Positions 46,138 through 55,199 of a stretch of 64,000 bases of DNA are shown in pieces. Position numbers and translations under genes: made by a program. The notes under the pieces were generated by a model, which worked only from the letters and a program-made list of their open reading frames with translations, ran no database searches and was not told the DNA's origin. The stretch is taken from contig CAMCLK010000026.1 of NCBI GenBank assembly GCA_945875585.1, forward strand, positions 1 through 64,000, in the 5' to 3' direction. Position 1 is the first letter of the stretch; the number at the start of each line of letters is the position of its first letter. The DNA is from Candidatus Kuenenia stuttgartensis. Lineage in GTDB: Bacteria; Planctomycetota; Planctomycetia; Gemmatales; Gemmataceae.

Positions 46138-47142
46138 ATGGCGGAATCACAGCTGGCACTGGTTACAGGAGCCACCGGATGCGTGGGTAGCCATGTTGTT
46201 GACGTGCTGCGAGCCAACGGCTGGCAAGTACGCGCGATGGCGCGCACTGCATCCGCTAATTATCCATGGAATCCCGGTCCGGGTGTGGAAGTGGTGGCTG
46301 GCGACTTAACCGACGGCGCCGCGCTGCGCTCTGCTGCGCAAGGCGTCGATGCCATCTTCCACTGCGCCGCCAAGGTAGGCGACTGGGGAGATGTCGCGGA
46401 ATACAGTCAAGCCAATGTCGAAGGAACGCGGCATCTACTGGAAGCCGTGTCGGGCACAGGCTTGACTCGCTTCATTCACTTCAGCAGCCTGGGCATTTAC
46501 GAGGCCCGCGATCATTACCAGACAGATGAAACGACTCCACCACCCGACCGCCACATCGATGGATATACACAGTCGAAAGTCGAATCTGAAAAGCTGGCGC
46601 TTGAATACGCGGCATCAGGAAAGGTAGCAGTCACCGTACTGCGACCCGGCTTTATCTATGGACCACGCGACCGGACAGTGTTGCCAAAGCTTGTGGAAAA
46701 CCTCAAGGCACGGAAGGTGAAGTATCTGGGATCAGGCAAACAGGCCATGAACTGCGTCTTTGTTCGCAATCTTGTCGATGCGTCGATGCTGGCGCTTAAT
46801 GTGCCAGAAGCGGTAGGTCAGGCTTTCAACATCACCGATGGAGAAAGCGTCAGCAAGCGAAGGTTTATTGAAGCCGTTGCCGATGGGTTTGGCGTCCCGC
46901 GTCCGGGCTGGTTCAAGGTTCCGCTGTGGTTGGCGCGTCCATTGGCTTCTTGGATGGAATCAGGAGCGCGGGCACGGGGCGACAAGCAACCACCGCTTCT
47001 AACGCAAGCTCGAGTGAAGTTTCTAGGCCTGAATCTGGACTTCAGCATCGGTAAAGCCAAACGAGTGCTGGGTTACGCTCCACACACTAATTTCGAGACA
47101 GCGATGCGAGAAACTGTGGCCTCGTACCATCCGGGTCGCTAG
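46138..47142 (+). CDS. NAD(P)-dependent epimerase/3-beta-HSD-like oxidoreductase
   Basis: 334-residue extended SDR. NAD-binding GATGCVGSHV (11-20), acidic Asp in GDLTDG, catalytic Tyr-x3-Lys in DGYTQSKVE near 145-150 and Ser in IHFSSLG. RPGFIYGPRDRTVLP near 180 is typical of the atypical (a)/extended SDR. The substrate (sugar nucleotide, sterol or quinone) is not decided. First gene of a plus-strand run with gaps of 8 to 52 bases that continues to the acyltransferase. Confidence 0.88.
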   Translation: MAESQLALVTGATGCVGSHVVDVLRANGWQVRAMARTASANYPWNPGPGVEVVAGDLTDGAALRSAAQGVDAIFHCAAKVGDWGDVAEYSQANVEGTRHLLEAVSGTGLTRFIHFSSLGIYEARDHYQTDETTPPPDRHIDGYTQSKVESEKLALEYAASGKVAVTVLRPGFIYGPRDRTVLPKLVENLKARKVKYLGSGKQAMNCVFVRNLVDASMLALNVPEAVGQAFNITDGESVSKRRFIEAVADGFGVPRPGWFKVPLWLARPLASWMESGARARGDKQPPLLTQARVKFLGLNLDFSIGKAKRVLGYAPHTNFETAMRETVASYHPGR

Positions 47143-47182
47143 AACAACAAGAAGTATAACAACCGCCCAGGAACCGATTGCC

Positions 47183-47716
47183 ATGAACTTGCAAGGCCTC
47201 AAAATTGCCATCCTTGTCGAACAGCAGTATCAGGAACTCGAGATTTGGTATCCGCACTATCGGCTGAAAGAGGCTGGTGCAACCTCGGTTCTTGTGGGAC
47301 CCGAGGCTGGCAAATCGTACCCAAGCAAATTGGGTTACCCTGCCATAGCCGAGAAAAGCATCGCGCAGGTCACCGCTGACGAGTTCGATGGTGCCATTTT
47401 GCCGGGTGGATTTGCTCCCGATTTTCTGCGCCGCTCGCCTGCGATGATCAGCTTTGTTCAAAAGCTGCACGATCAGGGTAAAGTACTCGCTGCCATATGC
47501 CACGGGCCATGGATGCTCTGCTCCACCAACGCCCTGAAAGGTGGCCGCAAGGCAACCTGTTTCTTCGCCATCAAGGACGATGTGATCAATGCCGGTGCAG
47601 ATTACTCCGATGCCGAAGTTATTCGTGATGGCAACATCATCACCAGCCGAAAGCCTGACGATTTGCCGGCGTTCATGCGCGCCACGATGGCTGCTCTTGC
47701 CGAGCGGCGTTCCTGA
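47183..47716 (+). CDS. DJ-1/PfpI-family protein (protease-like/deglycase)
   Basis: 177 residues. Nucleophile Cys106 and His107 in the elbow LAAICHGPWML, acidic partner Glu18 in YQELEIW. The domain is a single flavodoxin-like fold (LKIAILVEQQYQELE; DEFDGAILPGGFAPD). Members act as glyoxalase/deglycase-type or stress chaperones; protease activity is debated. Located 40 bases after the epimerase gene and 52 before xylA, so probably part of the same operon. Confidence 0.9.
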   Translation: MNLQGLKIAILVEQQYQELEIWYPHYRLKEAGATSVLVGPEAGKSYPSKLGYPAIAEKSIAQVTADEFDGAILPGGFAPDFLRRSPAMISFVQKLHDQGKVLAAICHGPWMLCSTNALKGGRKATCFFAIKDDVINAGADYSDAEVIRDGNIITSRKPDDLPAFMRATMAALAERRS

Positions 47717-47768
47717 TTCTTCTGTTTCCCCTCCCTTTTAACTGTTACTTGACATGGAGTCCGATTCG

Positions 47769-48935
47769 ATGCCTTCCCACGATTATGCACCTACTCTTGA
47801 CGACAAGTTCGCCTTTGGCGTTTGGTGCCTCCAGAACCGCGGTCGCGACCCCTTCGGCGACCAGACACGGGCCGAGCTTCCAGCGCTTGAGTGCATCAAG
47901 GGCTTGGCCAAGCGCAACTGCTACGGTTTTGAATTCCACGATAACGATATCATTCCGTTCAACGCATCCGCGGCTCTACGCGACCAAATCGTATCCGACA
48001 TCAAGAAAGTCATGGCCGACACTGGCATCAAAGCCACCATGGCGACAACCAACACCTTCTATCATCCAGTATTCAAGGATGGCGCCTTCACCAGCAGCGA
48101 CCCCGCTGTGCGCCTTTACACCACCCAAAAGGTGATGCGGTGTGTGGATCTCGCCGCTGAAATGGGCACCGAGATTTTCGTGTTCTGGGGCGGTCGGGAA
48201 GGCGTTGAAGTCGATGCCAGCAAAGACCCGATCAGCGCGGCAGGTTGGTTCCGCGACAGCTTGAACTTCCTATGCGAATACGTGAAATCGCAAGGCTACA
48301 AGATCAAGTTTTCCATCGAACCAAAACCCAACGAACCTCGTGGCGACCTGTTCCTCCCCACGGTTGGTAGCGTGCTCGCCTTCATTCAGACTCTGGCCCA
48401 CCCCGATATGGTTGGTATCAACCCTGAAACCGCTCATATTAAAATGGCAGGGTTGAATCCTTACCATGAGTTCGCTCAGGCACTAGATGCCGGCAAACTT
48501 TTCGACGTTCACCTGAACGGACAAAAGCCACTGCGCTTCGATCAGGACCTGACGTTTGGTTCCGATGACATCAAGGAAGCGTTTTACACCGTAAAGCTGC
48601 TGATCGATCATAAATACTCAGGGACCATCGGGTTCGATGCCCACCCTTACCGCACCGAATCGGATCCATGGGATTTCGTCGATCGCAGCATGCGCACCTA
48701 CAAGATCCTGCAGGAAAAGGCCCGCCGATTTCAGGAATGCAAGGAGATTCAGGATATTCTGAAAACGCTCCACTCCGCGAACGCCGAGCTTTCCGGTTTC
48801 ATCAAGTCGTTCAGCAAAGATTCCGCGGCGAAATTGAAATCGATGGCTTTCGATCCAGAAGCTCTTTCACAGCGCAAATTGCCTTACGAAAGACTCGACC
48901 AACTGGTCACCGAGCTGCTTCTGGGCGTGATCTGA
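47769..48935 (+). CDS. xylA: Xylose isomerase
   Basis: Interconverts xylose and xylulose (also glucose and fructose). ATG 47769 is preferred over 47754 because GGAG (47757-47760) precedes it, giving 388 residues, the class I/actinobacterial-type length. Motifs: YGFEFHDNDIIPF (catalytic His and Asp), the metal-binding EPKPNEPRGD, INPETAHIKMAGLNPYHE and DVHLNGQKPLRFDQDLTFGS, plus GFDAHPYRTE. No xylulokinase gene is adjacent; the neighbours are DJ-1 and rhodanese genes. Confidence 0.95.
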   Translation: MPSHDYAPTLDDKFAFGVWCLQNRGRDPFGDQTRAELPALECIKGLAKRNCYGFEFHDNDIIPFNASAALRDQIVSDIKKVMADTGIKATMATTNTFYHPVFKDGAFTSSDPAVRLYTTQKVMRCVDLAAEMGTEIFVFWGGREGVEVDASKDPISAAGWFRDSLNFLCEYVKSQGYKIKFSIEPKPNEPRGDLFLPTVGSVLAFIQTLAHPDMVGINPETAHIKMAGLNPYHEFAQALDAGKLFDVHLNGQKPLRFDQDLTFGSDDIKEAFYTVKLLIDHKYSGTIGFDAHPYRTESDPWDFVDRSMRTYKILQEKARRFQECKEIQDILKTLHSANAELSGFIKSFSKDSAAKLKSMAFDPEALSQRKLPYERLDQLVTELLLGVI

Positions 48936-48962
48936 TCAACGATATCCACTGGAGAATTGGTC

Positions 48963-49340
48963 ATGGCAGCCCAGCATCCGCCTCGTTTCCTCAAAATTGT
49001 GGAAGACGCGCGCCGCTCTGTACGCGAGTGCTCCATTCAGGACATTCAGGATCGTATGAATCGCGGAGAACGTTTCACACTTGTGGATGTGCGGGAGGAA
49101 AGCGAGTTCGGCCGTGACCACATTCCCGGTGCCGTGCATCTGGGAAAAGGCGTGATTGAACGCGATGTGGAACAACGATTCCCCGACACTGGAACCGAGT
49201 TGGTTCTGTATTGCGGTGGAGGATTCCGGTCGGTTCTGGCTGCTGAAAACCTAGGCCGAATGGGATACACCAACGTCATCTCAATGGATGGCGGGTACCG
49301 CGGGTGGAAAGATCTCGGTTTGCCACTTTCCACATCCTGA
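48963..49340 (+). CDS. Rhodanese-like sulfurtransferase
   Basis: 125-residue single rhodanese domain from ATG 48963 (GGAG upstream; a TTG two codons earlier is not needed). Active-site Cys84 in VLYCGGGFRS, with DVREESEFGRDHIPGAVHL and MDGGYRGWKDLGLP framing the domain. Substrate of sulfur transfer unknown. Separated from xylA by 27 bases and from the acyltransferase gene by 8. Confidence 0.92.
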   Translation: MAAQHPPRFLKIVEDARRSVRECSIQDIQDRMNRGERFTLVDVREESEFGRDHIPGAVHLGKGVIERDVEQRFPDTGTELVLYCGGGFRSVLAAENLGRMGYTNVISMDGGYRGWKDLGLPLSTS

Positions 49341-49348
49341 GGTGGCCG

Positions 49349-51118
49349 ATGGGCCAACCGACTGCTCCAATCATCGCGCATCAATCCGCTGCCTTGATAC
49401 GCCGCTTGGCCATGCTTTTGGCCATCATTCACCTAATTGGCAAACCGCCTGAGTATGCCAACACATATATCATTGTCCTGGGTGCGGGTTTGGTAGCCGG
49501 ACGCGGCTTGGGCATGCTCTGGCTACGACTGCTCCCACAAACCCCCGGCCTGATGGCTTGCGCTGGCCTCATTTTCACCCTGGTCGGTGGCTGTCCCGGA
49601 AATTCAAGCTTTGCGATCCGTGAGCTCCACCTTTTCATGCTTGCTTTGGGTTGCGAACTGGGCAACACCGCCATCGACAACCGCCGCAGAAACATGATTC
49701 GCGCCATCGGGTGGTCCTACAGCACAACCGCGGCCTGGACTTTCATCGCCGAGCTGATTCTAGGACTTTCTCTCTCGCTGTCAGGACTGACATCCACGCT
49801 GGAGTGGGCGCTCCCCGGCTGGCATCTCGCCGCTGCTGTCGTCTTGGGTTTCATGGCAGACGCGATTGGATTTCTGTGGGCGCCCGCGGAGCCTCATATG
49901 GCGCCGAACGCTATCCCATGGCCAGACTCCGATGAAGCCAGATCGCTGGTTTGGTCGGCACTCGCGGCAGGGCTCGCACTCACTTCAAAAATGACCCTTT
50001 CGCATCAGGGCGTTTCATTGCAGCCTACGTGGACGGAACTCTGGCCGGTCGCCATAGGCTTGGTTCTTGGGGCACTCCCTGCTGCCATCTTCTCCGCTCC
50101 CCCAAGACAACAAGGCTGGTTTCCTCTCGCAGGCATGATAGCCATATGCGGTTTGGGCATCATGTTTTTCAAAGGCGAGCCGTGCTGGGGGTCGCGCATG
50201 TTGCTGGCGATTGCCTCGGGGTTGGCTCTTGCGGCGGCACGATCCACAGCACTACCAAGAGGCAACGCCCGGCGCGTACCACGTTTGCTGCGATTGGCTG
50301 CTCCCTTTGCCATTGCCACGCTGATCATCCTGCTTTTCAAACCTCTTGATGCTTCGACCATGCTGATAACCTGCGTTGTTGGTATGACTATTTTCACGCT
50401 TGCATCAATATGGTTTCTAAGGCAATCGTTCGTGGAGCTGATGGTCCAAGTTGGCCTCACCCCGATGTACCGCATCGAAGCTGTCGGTCCAGGATTGTCG
50501 CGTTTTCCAGACGGTGAACCAGTACTCTTGATCGCCAACCACACGGCATACGCCGATCCGTTCTGGCTTGGTTCTGTTATCAGACACCGGTTCTACCCGA
50601 TGATGACCAGCACGTTTTACGACCTCCCATTTGTGTCGTTTATGATGCGGCGTGTGGTTGGAGCCATTCGCGTGCCCGCTGGTAGTCACCGCAAGGATGC
50701 CCCAGAACTAAAAGAAGCCTCGGCACTGTTGGCTTCTGGCAAATGTGTTTTGATATTTCCGGAAGCCACGCTGCGCAGGGTTCCAGAGCCGGTCATGCGC
50801 CGCTTTGGCCGTGGTGTTGCTTTACTGCTAGCGGAACATCCAAATGCTTGGGTTGTTCCCGCATGGATTGAAGGCGGTTGGGGCAGCTACTTTTCCAATT
50901 TCAATGGCCCACCCATGACAGGCAAGCCCATCGATTTCTGGCGGACCATTCGCATTGGTATTGGCGAACCTAGAAAAATCGATCCCGCCCTACTGGCCAA
51001 TCATCTAAAAACCCGCGCGGCTCTTCAGCAAGCCGTTTACGATTGCCGCGGGCTTCTGGGGCTCGATATCCCCTTGGCTCCACCCGTGGTGGAATCTCAA
51101 TCCGGCAGCGCCGATTGA
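49349..51118 (+). CDS. Acyltransferase (PlsC/LPLAT) fused to an N-terminal polytopic membrane domain
   Basis: 589 residues from ATG 49349 (GAGG upstream). The first 360 residues hold about ten hydrophobic helices with no clear family motif, the rest is a 1-acyl-glycerol-3-phosphate-acyltransferase-like domain: HX4D catalytic motif NHTAYADPFW near 397, FPEATLRRVPEPV near 470 and an Arg-rich GRGVALLLAEHP region. Such fusions imply phospholipid synthesis at the membrane, with the TM domain a possible lipid or substrate carrier. Its 3' end overlaps the kinase gene on the opposite strand by 22 bases. Confidence 0.82.
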   Translation: MGQPTAPIIAHQSAALIRRLAMLLAIIHLIGKPPEYANTYIIVLGAGLVAGRGLGMLWLRLLPQTPGLMACAGLIFTLVGGCPGNSSFAIRELHLFMLALGCELGNTAIDNRRRNMIRAIGWSYSTTAAWTFIAELILGLSLSLSGLTSTLEWALPGWHLAAAVVLGFMADAIGFLWAPAEPHMAPNAIPWPDSDEARSLVWSALAAGLALTSKMTLSHQGVSLQPTWTELWPVAIGLVLGALPAAIFSAPPRQQGWFPLAGMIAICGLGIMFFKGEPCWGSRMLLAIASGLALAAARSTALPRGNARRVPRLLRLAAPFAIATLIILLFKPLDASTMLITCVVGMTIFTLASIWFLRQSFVELMVQVGLTPMYRIEAVGPGLSRFPDGEPVLLIANHTAYADPFWLGSVIRHRFYPMMTSTFYDLPFVSFMMRRVVGAIRVPAGSHRKDAPELKEASALLASGKCVLIFPEATLRRVPEPVMRRFGRGVALLLAEHPNAWVVPAWIEGGWGSYFSNFNGPPMTGKPIDFWRTIRIGIGEPRKIDPALLANHLKTRAALQQAVYDCRGLLGLDIPLAPPVVESQSGSAD

Positions 51119-52146
51119 TTCTGCCATGCTTCCAGCACCTGTGCCGGGCTAGCTGTCCCTGTCACGCCGATTTGCGCCACGGTAATTGACGCTATCAGAC
51201 ATCCGAATTCGGCCGCTTGCACAGGTGTTGCTCCAGCGGCATGGGCCAACAGCAATCCTGCCGAAGTACTGTCACCTGCTCCAACCGGGTCGGTAGGGCC
51301 CGAAACAGCAAACGCGGGTGCCATGGTCAATGTCCCATCAACATGGGCCACCACCATTCCTTGGTCTCCCACGGTTAGGAAAACCGGATGGCCAACAGCT
51401 TGCGCCAAGGCCATGGCCATGGTTTCAGATGCTTCGGGAACCGATAGCCCCATGCAATTCAACGCCGCACGGCACTCGGCGCGGTTCGGCTTCAGCGCCA
51501 TACCGGCCATCGAATGAATCAATTCCCGGCTGTCTCCCATGACAAAAAGACTCGGTCTTTCCTTGGTCCAGCGTTCAATTCGGGCGCGCATGGCTGCTGT
51601 AACCACACCGCAATCAGCTTCACTGACCTGATCAAGAACCAACAACGCGTCGAGTTCCGGCAACAGCCTCTCAACACGCTCGGCTATAGCATCGATAACC
51701 CATGGGGGTGTCGGTTCGCGGTTTTTGATATCGAGGCGGTGATCTTCCACTGGATCACACCCTGCATGGCGGTGCATGGGCTTGGTGTAAGTGGGTGTGC
51801 GCCTTTGGGCGCAGCCAACCAAACCGGTAGAATCAACTCCGCCGGTAGCGGCCAGTGCCGCACGCAACTCGTATCCTTCGCCGTCGTCGCCCACAAATGC
51901 AAATGGAATAATCCGTCCAACCCCTAGGGCAGCCAGATTGGCAACCACGGTTCCCGCCGCGCCGGGGTGCGAACGCACGCGTGTCACTTGGTAAGCTGTG
52001 CGCCCCGTTTCCACGGAAGGTTCGTCGAGCGCCCTGTCAATTTCAAGATACCGGTCCAGAAACATGTCTCCCAACACACCTACGGTACACCGGGGTGCCG
52101 CCTGCAGAATATGCTTGATCGTTAAGGAATCGAGGTGCCTTTTCAT
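51097..52146 (-). CDS. PfkB-family carbohydrate kinase (HldE/RfaE kinase-like)
   Basis: 349-residue ribokinase-fold protein. ATG 52146 overlaps the previous gene stop in ATGA. Motifs: GVLGDMFLDRYLEIDRAL near 24, GAAGTVVANLAALGVG near 62, and the C-terminal catalytic anion hole and base DPVGAGDSTSAGLLLAHAAG near 290. The N-terminal region resembles the kinase half of HldE (D-glycero-beta-D-manno-heptose 7-phosphate kinase), but no adenylyltransferase half follows, so it may be a kinase-only sugar kinase. Substrate inferred from family only. Convergent with the acyltransferase gene. Confidence 0.85.
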   Translation of the reverse strand: MKRHLDSLTIKHILQAAPRCTVGVLGDMFLDRYLEIDRALDEPSVETGRTAYQVTRVRSHPGAAGTVVANLAALGVGRIIPFAFVGDDGEGYELRAALAATGGVDSTGLVGCAQRRTPTYTKPMHRHAGCDPVEDHRLDIKNREPTPPWVIDAIAERVERLLPELDALLVLDQVSEADCGVVTAAMRARIERWTKERPSLFVMGDSRELIHSMAGMALKPNRAECRAALNCMGLSVPEASETMAMALAQAVGHPVFLTVGDQGMVVAHVDGTLTMAPAFAVSGPTDPVGAGDSTSAGLLLAHAAGATPVQAAEFGCLIASITVAQIGVTGTASPAQVLEAWQNQSALPD

Positions 52147-53120
52147 GATTGTGCCATTCCCGTTTTAGCCCGGGCAGCATGCCGCAACTGGGGGACCGTG
52201 TCCTGATGGTCGCCCTGTATGTAATGGCTTTCGCCTCCATCGGCAACAGTACGGACCAATATTGTTTTCCACGGCCGGTAGTAATAGCGGGGATCAGACT
52301 TGGGTGCTTGCGCCTTCCAGTCGTTGCCCAGCGGCAGGAGATCGAATACCGCTGTGCAGAAGTTCCGGATCGTCGCACCGTCTTGATGGGCGACATTGCG
52401 AGCCATCGCCAGCGCCTTCAGATACACTTCCGGCCCCATCACGGCACTTCCCAGACTCAGCAATACGCCTTGTTCCAGTTTGCGTACCAACTCGGTGAAA
52501 ACAAGAAAATCGCGATGGCTTGCTTGTCCAAGTGCCGCGCCATCGCAATTAGGGTGTTCGTGCAAAATGTCGTAACCAATCCCGACATGAACCGTAACCG
52601 GGATCTTGCGGCGATAAGCCTGCGCCAACAATGATATTTCCTTGTGCGGGAAATCGCCTTCCAAAATGGATCGGCCAATGGCTTCACCCAGACCAAGCCC
52701 CTCGCGCGCGCCGCTGGCAATTATGTCATTCATACGGCCGGTTTCGGTCCAAAGACCAAACTCGCCTGTGGCGATATAACGCGCCACACTTTCAGTGCTG
52801 GCCCCAATGAGCGCGAATTCCCAATCGTGAATGGGGCCTGCGCCATTCAGGGCAATCCCCGAAACAAGCCCCATGTCCATAAGGTCGATTAGGTGGCGGA
52901 CCACTCCAGCCCGCAGCACATGAGCCCCCAACATCCAGATACGTGACGCGCCACGATCACGCGCCGCCACCAATCTATCGGCCAAAAGCGCCATGGCAGG
53001 GTCAGGTGGAATAGATGGAACATGCTCGAGTGGCACAAGGCAGTTGAGGTTGAGGTCGTGAATTCGATTGGCCAAAGGCTGGATTTTCAGCCGGCTACGA
53101 TCAAAAGTGGGATAGGGCAT
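52143..53120 (-). CDS. Deoxyhypusine-synthase-like protein (tentative)
   Basis: 325 residues from ATG 53120 (AAGGAATTG upstream). The central part has Rossmann-like segments ASRIWMLGAHVLRAGVVRHL, ALNGAGPIHDWEFALIGAST and CDGAALGQASHRDFLVF, and GVLLSLGSAVMGPEVYLKAL, which resemble the NAD-binding deoxyhypusine synthase fold. I do not see the catalytic Lys of true deoxyhypusine synthases, so the reaction is open. It overlaps the PfkB kinase gene by four bases (ATGA), so the pair works together, perhaps in polyamine- or sugar-related chemistry. Confidence 0.5.
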   Translation of the reverse strand: MPYPTFDRSRLKIQPLANRIHDLNLNCLVPLEHVPSIPPDPAMALLADRLVAARDRGASRIWMLGAHVLRAGVVRHLIDLMDMGLVSGIALNGAGPIHDWEFALIGASTESVARYIATGEFGLWTETGRMNDIIASGAREGLGLGEAIGRSILEGDFPHKEISLLAQAYRRKIPVTVHVGIGYDILHEHPNCDGAALGQASHRDFLVFTELVRKLEQGVLLSLGSAVMGPEVYLKALAMARNVAHQDGATIRNFCTAVFDLLPLGNDWKAQAPKSDPRYYYRPWKTILVRTVADGGESHYIQGDHQDTVPQLRHAARAKTGMAQS

Positions 53121-53259
53121 GTCAATTCCTTGCTGATCAATTCCATATATGCTAGACAAGAGCCTTGTTATCGGTCAGGCACCCTTGGGAACTTTCCATT
53201 TCCCATAACGTCTGACCAACGTACGTTAAGCCTCCCTCCGTCCATTCAAGGAAGACCCC

Positions 53260-54273
53260 ATGAATCCGGCACCCGATCAGGTGGAAGCCATGAAGGCCTT
53301 GGGCGTTAAGTGCCAAAAGCTTCGAGCGGAAGTGGCCAAGGCGATCATTGGTCAGGATGCTGTCATTGAACAACTGCTCTGGGCCCTGCTTTCCCGAGGC
53401 CATGCGCTGCTGGTTGGGGTTCCCGGGCTGGCCAAAACCTTGATGGTTTCGACATTGGCGCAGGCCCTGCACCTCTCCTTCAAACGCATCCAGTTCACCC
53501 CGGATCTTATGCCCACCGATATTACGGGAAGCGAAGTGATCCAAGACGATCCAGTCACCCGGCAGCGTGTTTTCAAATTCATGCCGGGCCCAATCTTCAC
53601 CAACGTACTCTTGGCCGATGAAATCAACCGTACTCCCCCCAAAACACAGGCGGCGCTGCTCGAAGCTATGCAAGAGCGGAAAGCTACCATTGGAGGAACC
53701 GATCACCCACTGCCAAAACCCTTCTTTGTTCTGGCGACCCAAAATCCAATTGAGCAGGAAGGTACCTACCCGCTCCCCGAAGCTCAACTCGACCGGTTTT
53801 TGGTATATGTGCGAGTGGATTACCCGACAGAATCTGAAGAAACCGAAATCATGACCCGCTCGGGGCTAAAAAACGAGGCTATTCAGGCAGTATTGGATGG
53901 AGCTGACCTTGAAACACTCCAAGAATTGACACGTCAAGTGATCGTATCACCAGCCGTGACAGAATTAGCTCGCAGGCTGGTGCGTATGTCGCGTCCTAAT
54001 ACCCCCGAAGCGGCCCCCTTTGCCGCCCGCCTCATCCAGTGGGGTGCGGGCCCCCGCGCTGGCGCTGGCCTTCTTGCAGCCGCTCGGGCGCGCGCGGCGC
54101 TTGCAGGACGCTTCCACGTGACTCCCAAAGATATTGAAGCTGTTGCAGCTCCCGTGCTGCGTCACCGCATCATTCCCAGCTATATCGCCCAAGGCGATGG
54201 CATCGACTCCGACAAGATCATCGCGCAATTACTTGCTGCTGCCCGTCAGGCTACTCCTGCCGCCACCACCTGA
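53260..54273 (+). CDS. MoxR-family AAA+ ATPase (Bat-type operon)
   Basis: 337 residues from ATG 53260 (AAGGAAG upstream). Walker A GVPGLAKT (53-60), Walker B VLLADEINR (116-124) followed by TPPKTQAALLEAMQERK, and sensor motif FFVLATQNPIEQEGTYPLPE near 160 that identifies the MoxR proper subfamily. In this cluster it likely remodels the vWA proteins that follow. First gene of a plus-strand operon of at least six genes. Confidence 0.93.
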   Translation: MNPAPDQVEAMKALGVKCQKLRAEVAKAIIGQDAVIEQLLWALLSRGHALLVGVPGLAKTLMVSTLAQALHLSFKRIQFTPDLMPTDITGSEVIQDDPVTRQRVFKFMPGPIFTNVLLADEINRTPPKTQAALLEAMQERKATIGGTDHPLPKPFFVLATQNPIEQEGTYPLPEAQLDRFLVYVRVDYPTESEETEIMTRSGLKNEAIQAVLDGADLETLQELTRQVIVSPAVTELARRLVRMSRPNTPEAAPFAARLIQWGAGPRAGAGLLAAARARAALAGRFHVTPKDIEAVAAPVLRHRIIPSYIAQGDGIDSDKIIAQLLAAARQATPAATT

Positions 54274-54281
54274 CCGGAAAG

Positions 54282-55199
54282 ATGGCCATGCTCGATCCCG
54301 AATTATTGGCACGCGTACGCGCTCTGGGCTTGAAGGCCCAGAAGCTGGTGGATGGCTTGCGTGTGGGCGAACTGGCCAGCCCACGCAAGGGTTCATCGGT
54401 GGAATTCGCCCAGCACCGGGAATATGTTCCCGGCGATGACCTCCGCCATGTGGATTGGCGCGCCTATGCGCGCACCGAACGGTACACGGTAAAGGAATAC
54501 CAACAAGAGACCAACTTTATCGCGTATATGTTGGTCGATTCCTCCGCTTCCATGGGCTATGGCTCTAGCGGTGCCACCAAGTTCGACCGCGCCCTGTTAC
54601 TCGCTGGCGTGGCTGCAACTGTTCTTGCCGCCCAATCCGATGCGCCAACGTTACAACCACTGATCGCTGGGGGAACCAATTCTCCCCCCTCTCCCAGTTC
54701 CCGTCGCGACCGTGTGGAACGCATGCTTGAAACACTCGAAGCGGCCCGCCCCTCTCCACGCCACGACGATGCCACACGTGTTGGGGTGGTTGCCGAGGCC
54801 CTGAACGATTTGGCAGCCCGACCGGCCCGGCGGGGCATGGTGATGTTGTTCAGCGACCTTCTTGAACCGCTCCCGGCAGTGCTCGATGGCTTGCGCAGGT
54901 TACGTGTTCGTGGCCACGACATTATCGTGGCCCAGATCCTTCATGGCGATGAACTCAACCTTCCCGGCGACGATCTCATACGCTACGACGATTTGGAATC
55001 TGGAGAGCAACTCGTGGCTCAACCAGCGGTGATTCGCGACCGTTACCGCCAAGAAGTTCAGGCTTGGCTCGATGAACTGTCACACGGTTGCGTGGGTCTG
55101 CGAATCGACCGATTCCTCGACCGCGCCGATCAGCCAGCCGGCGATTCTTTCCCACAATTTCTGTCGCGGCGCCGCCAAATGGCACGGAGGCGCGGATGA
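54282..55199 (+). CDS. DUF58 (vWA-type) protein
   Basis: 305 residues, ATG 54282. The DUF58 signature is GSSVEFAQHREYVPGDDLRH, then RHVDWRAYARTERYTVKEY (55-73). A vWA-like core follows with LVDSSASMGYG (DSSAS, 86-90, MIDAS-type). No TM helix. Eight bases after MoxR; overlaps the next gene by four bases in ATGA. Partner of MoxR in many bacterial Bat-like operons. Confidence 0.92.
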   Translation: MAMLDPELLARVRALGLKAQKLVDGLRVGELASPRKGSSVEFAQHREYVPGDDLRHVDWRAYARTERYTVKEYQQETNFIAYMLVDSSASMGYGSSGATKFDRALLLAGVAATVLAAQSDAPTLQPLIAGGTNSPPSPSSRRDRVERMLETLEAARPSPRHDDATRVGVVAEALNDLAARPARRGMVMLFSDLLEPLPAVLDGLRRLRVRGHDIIVAQILHGDELNLPGDDLIRYDDLESGEQLVAQPAVIRDRYRQEVQAWLDELSHGCVGLRIDRFLDRADQPAGDSFPQFLSRRRQMARRRG

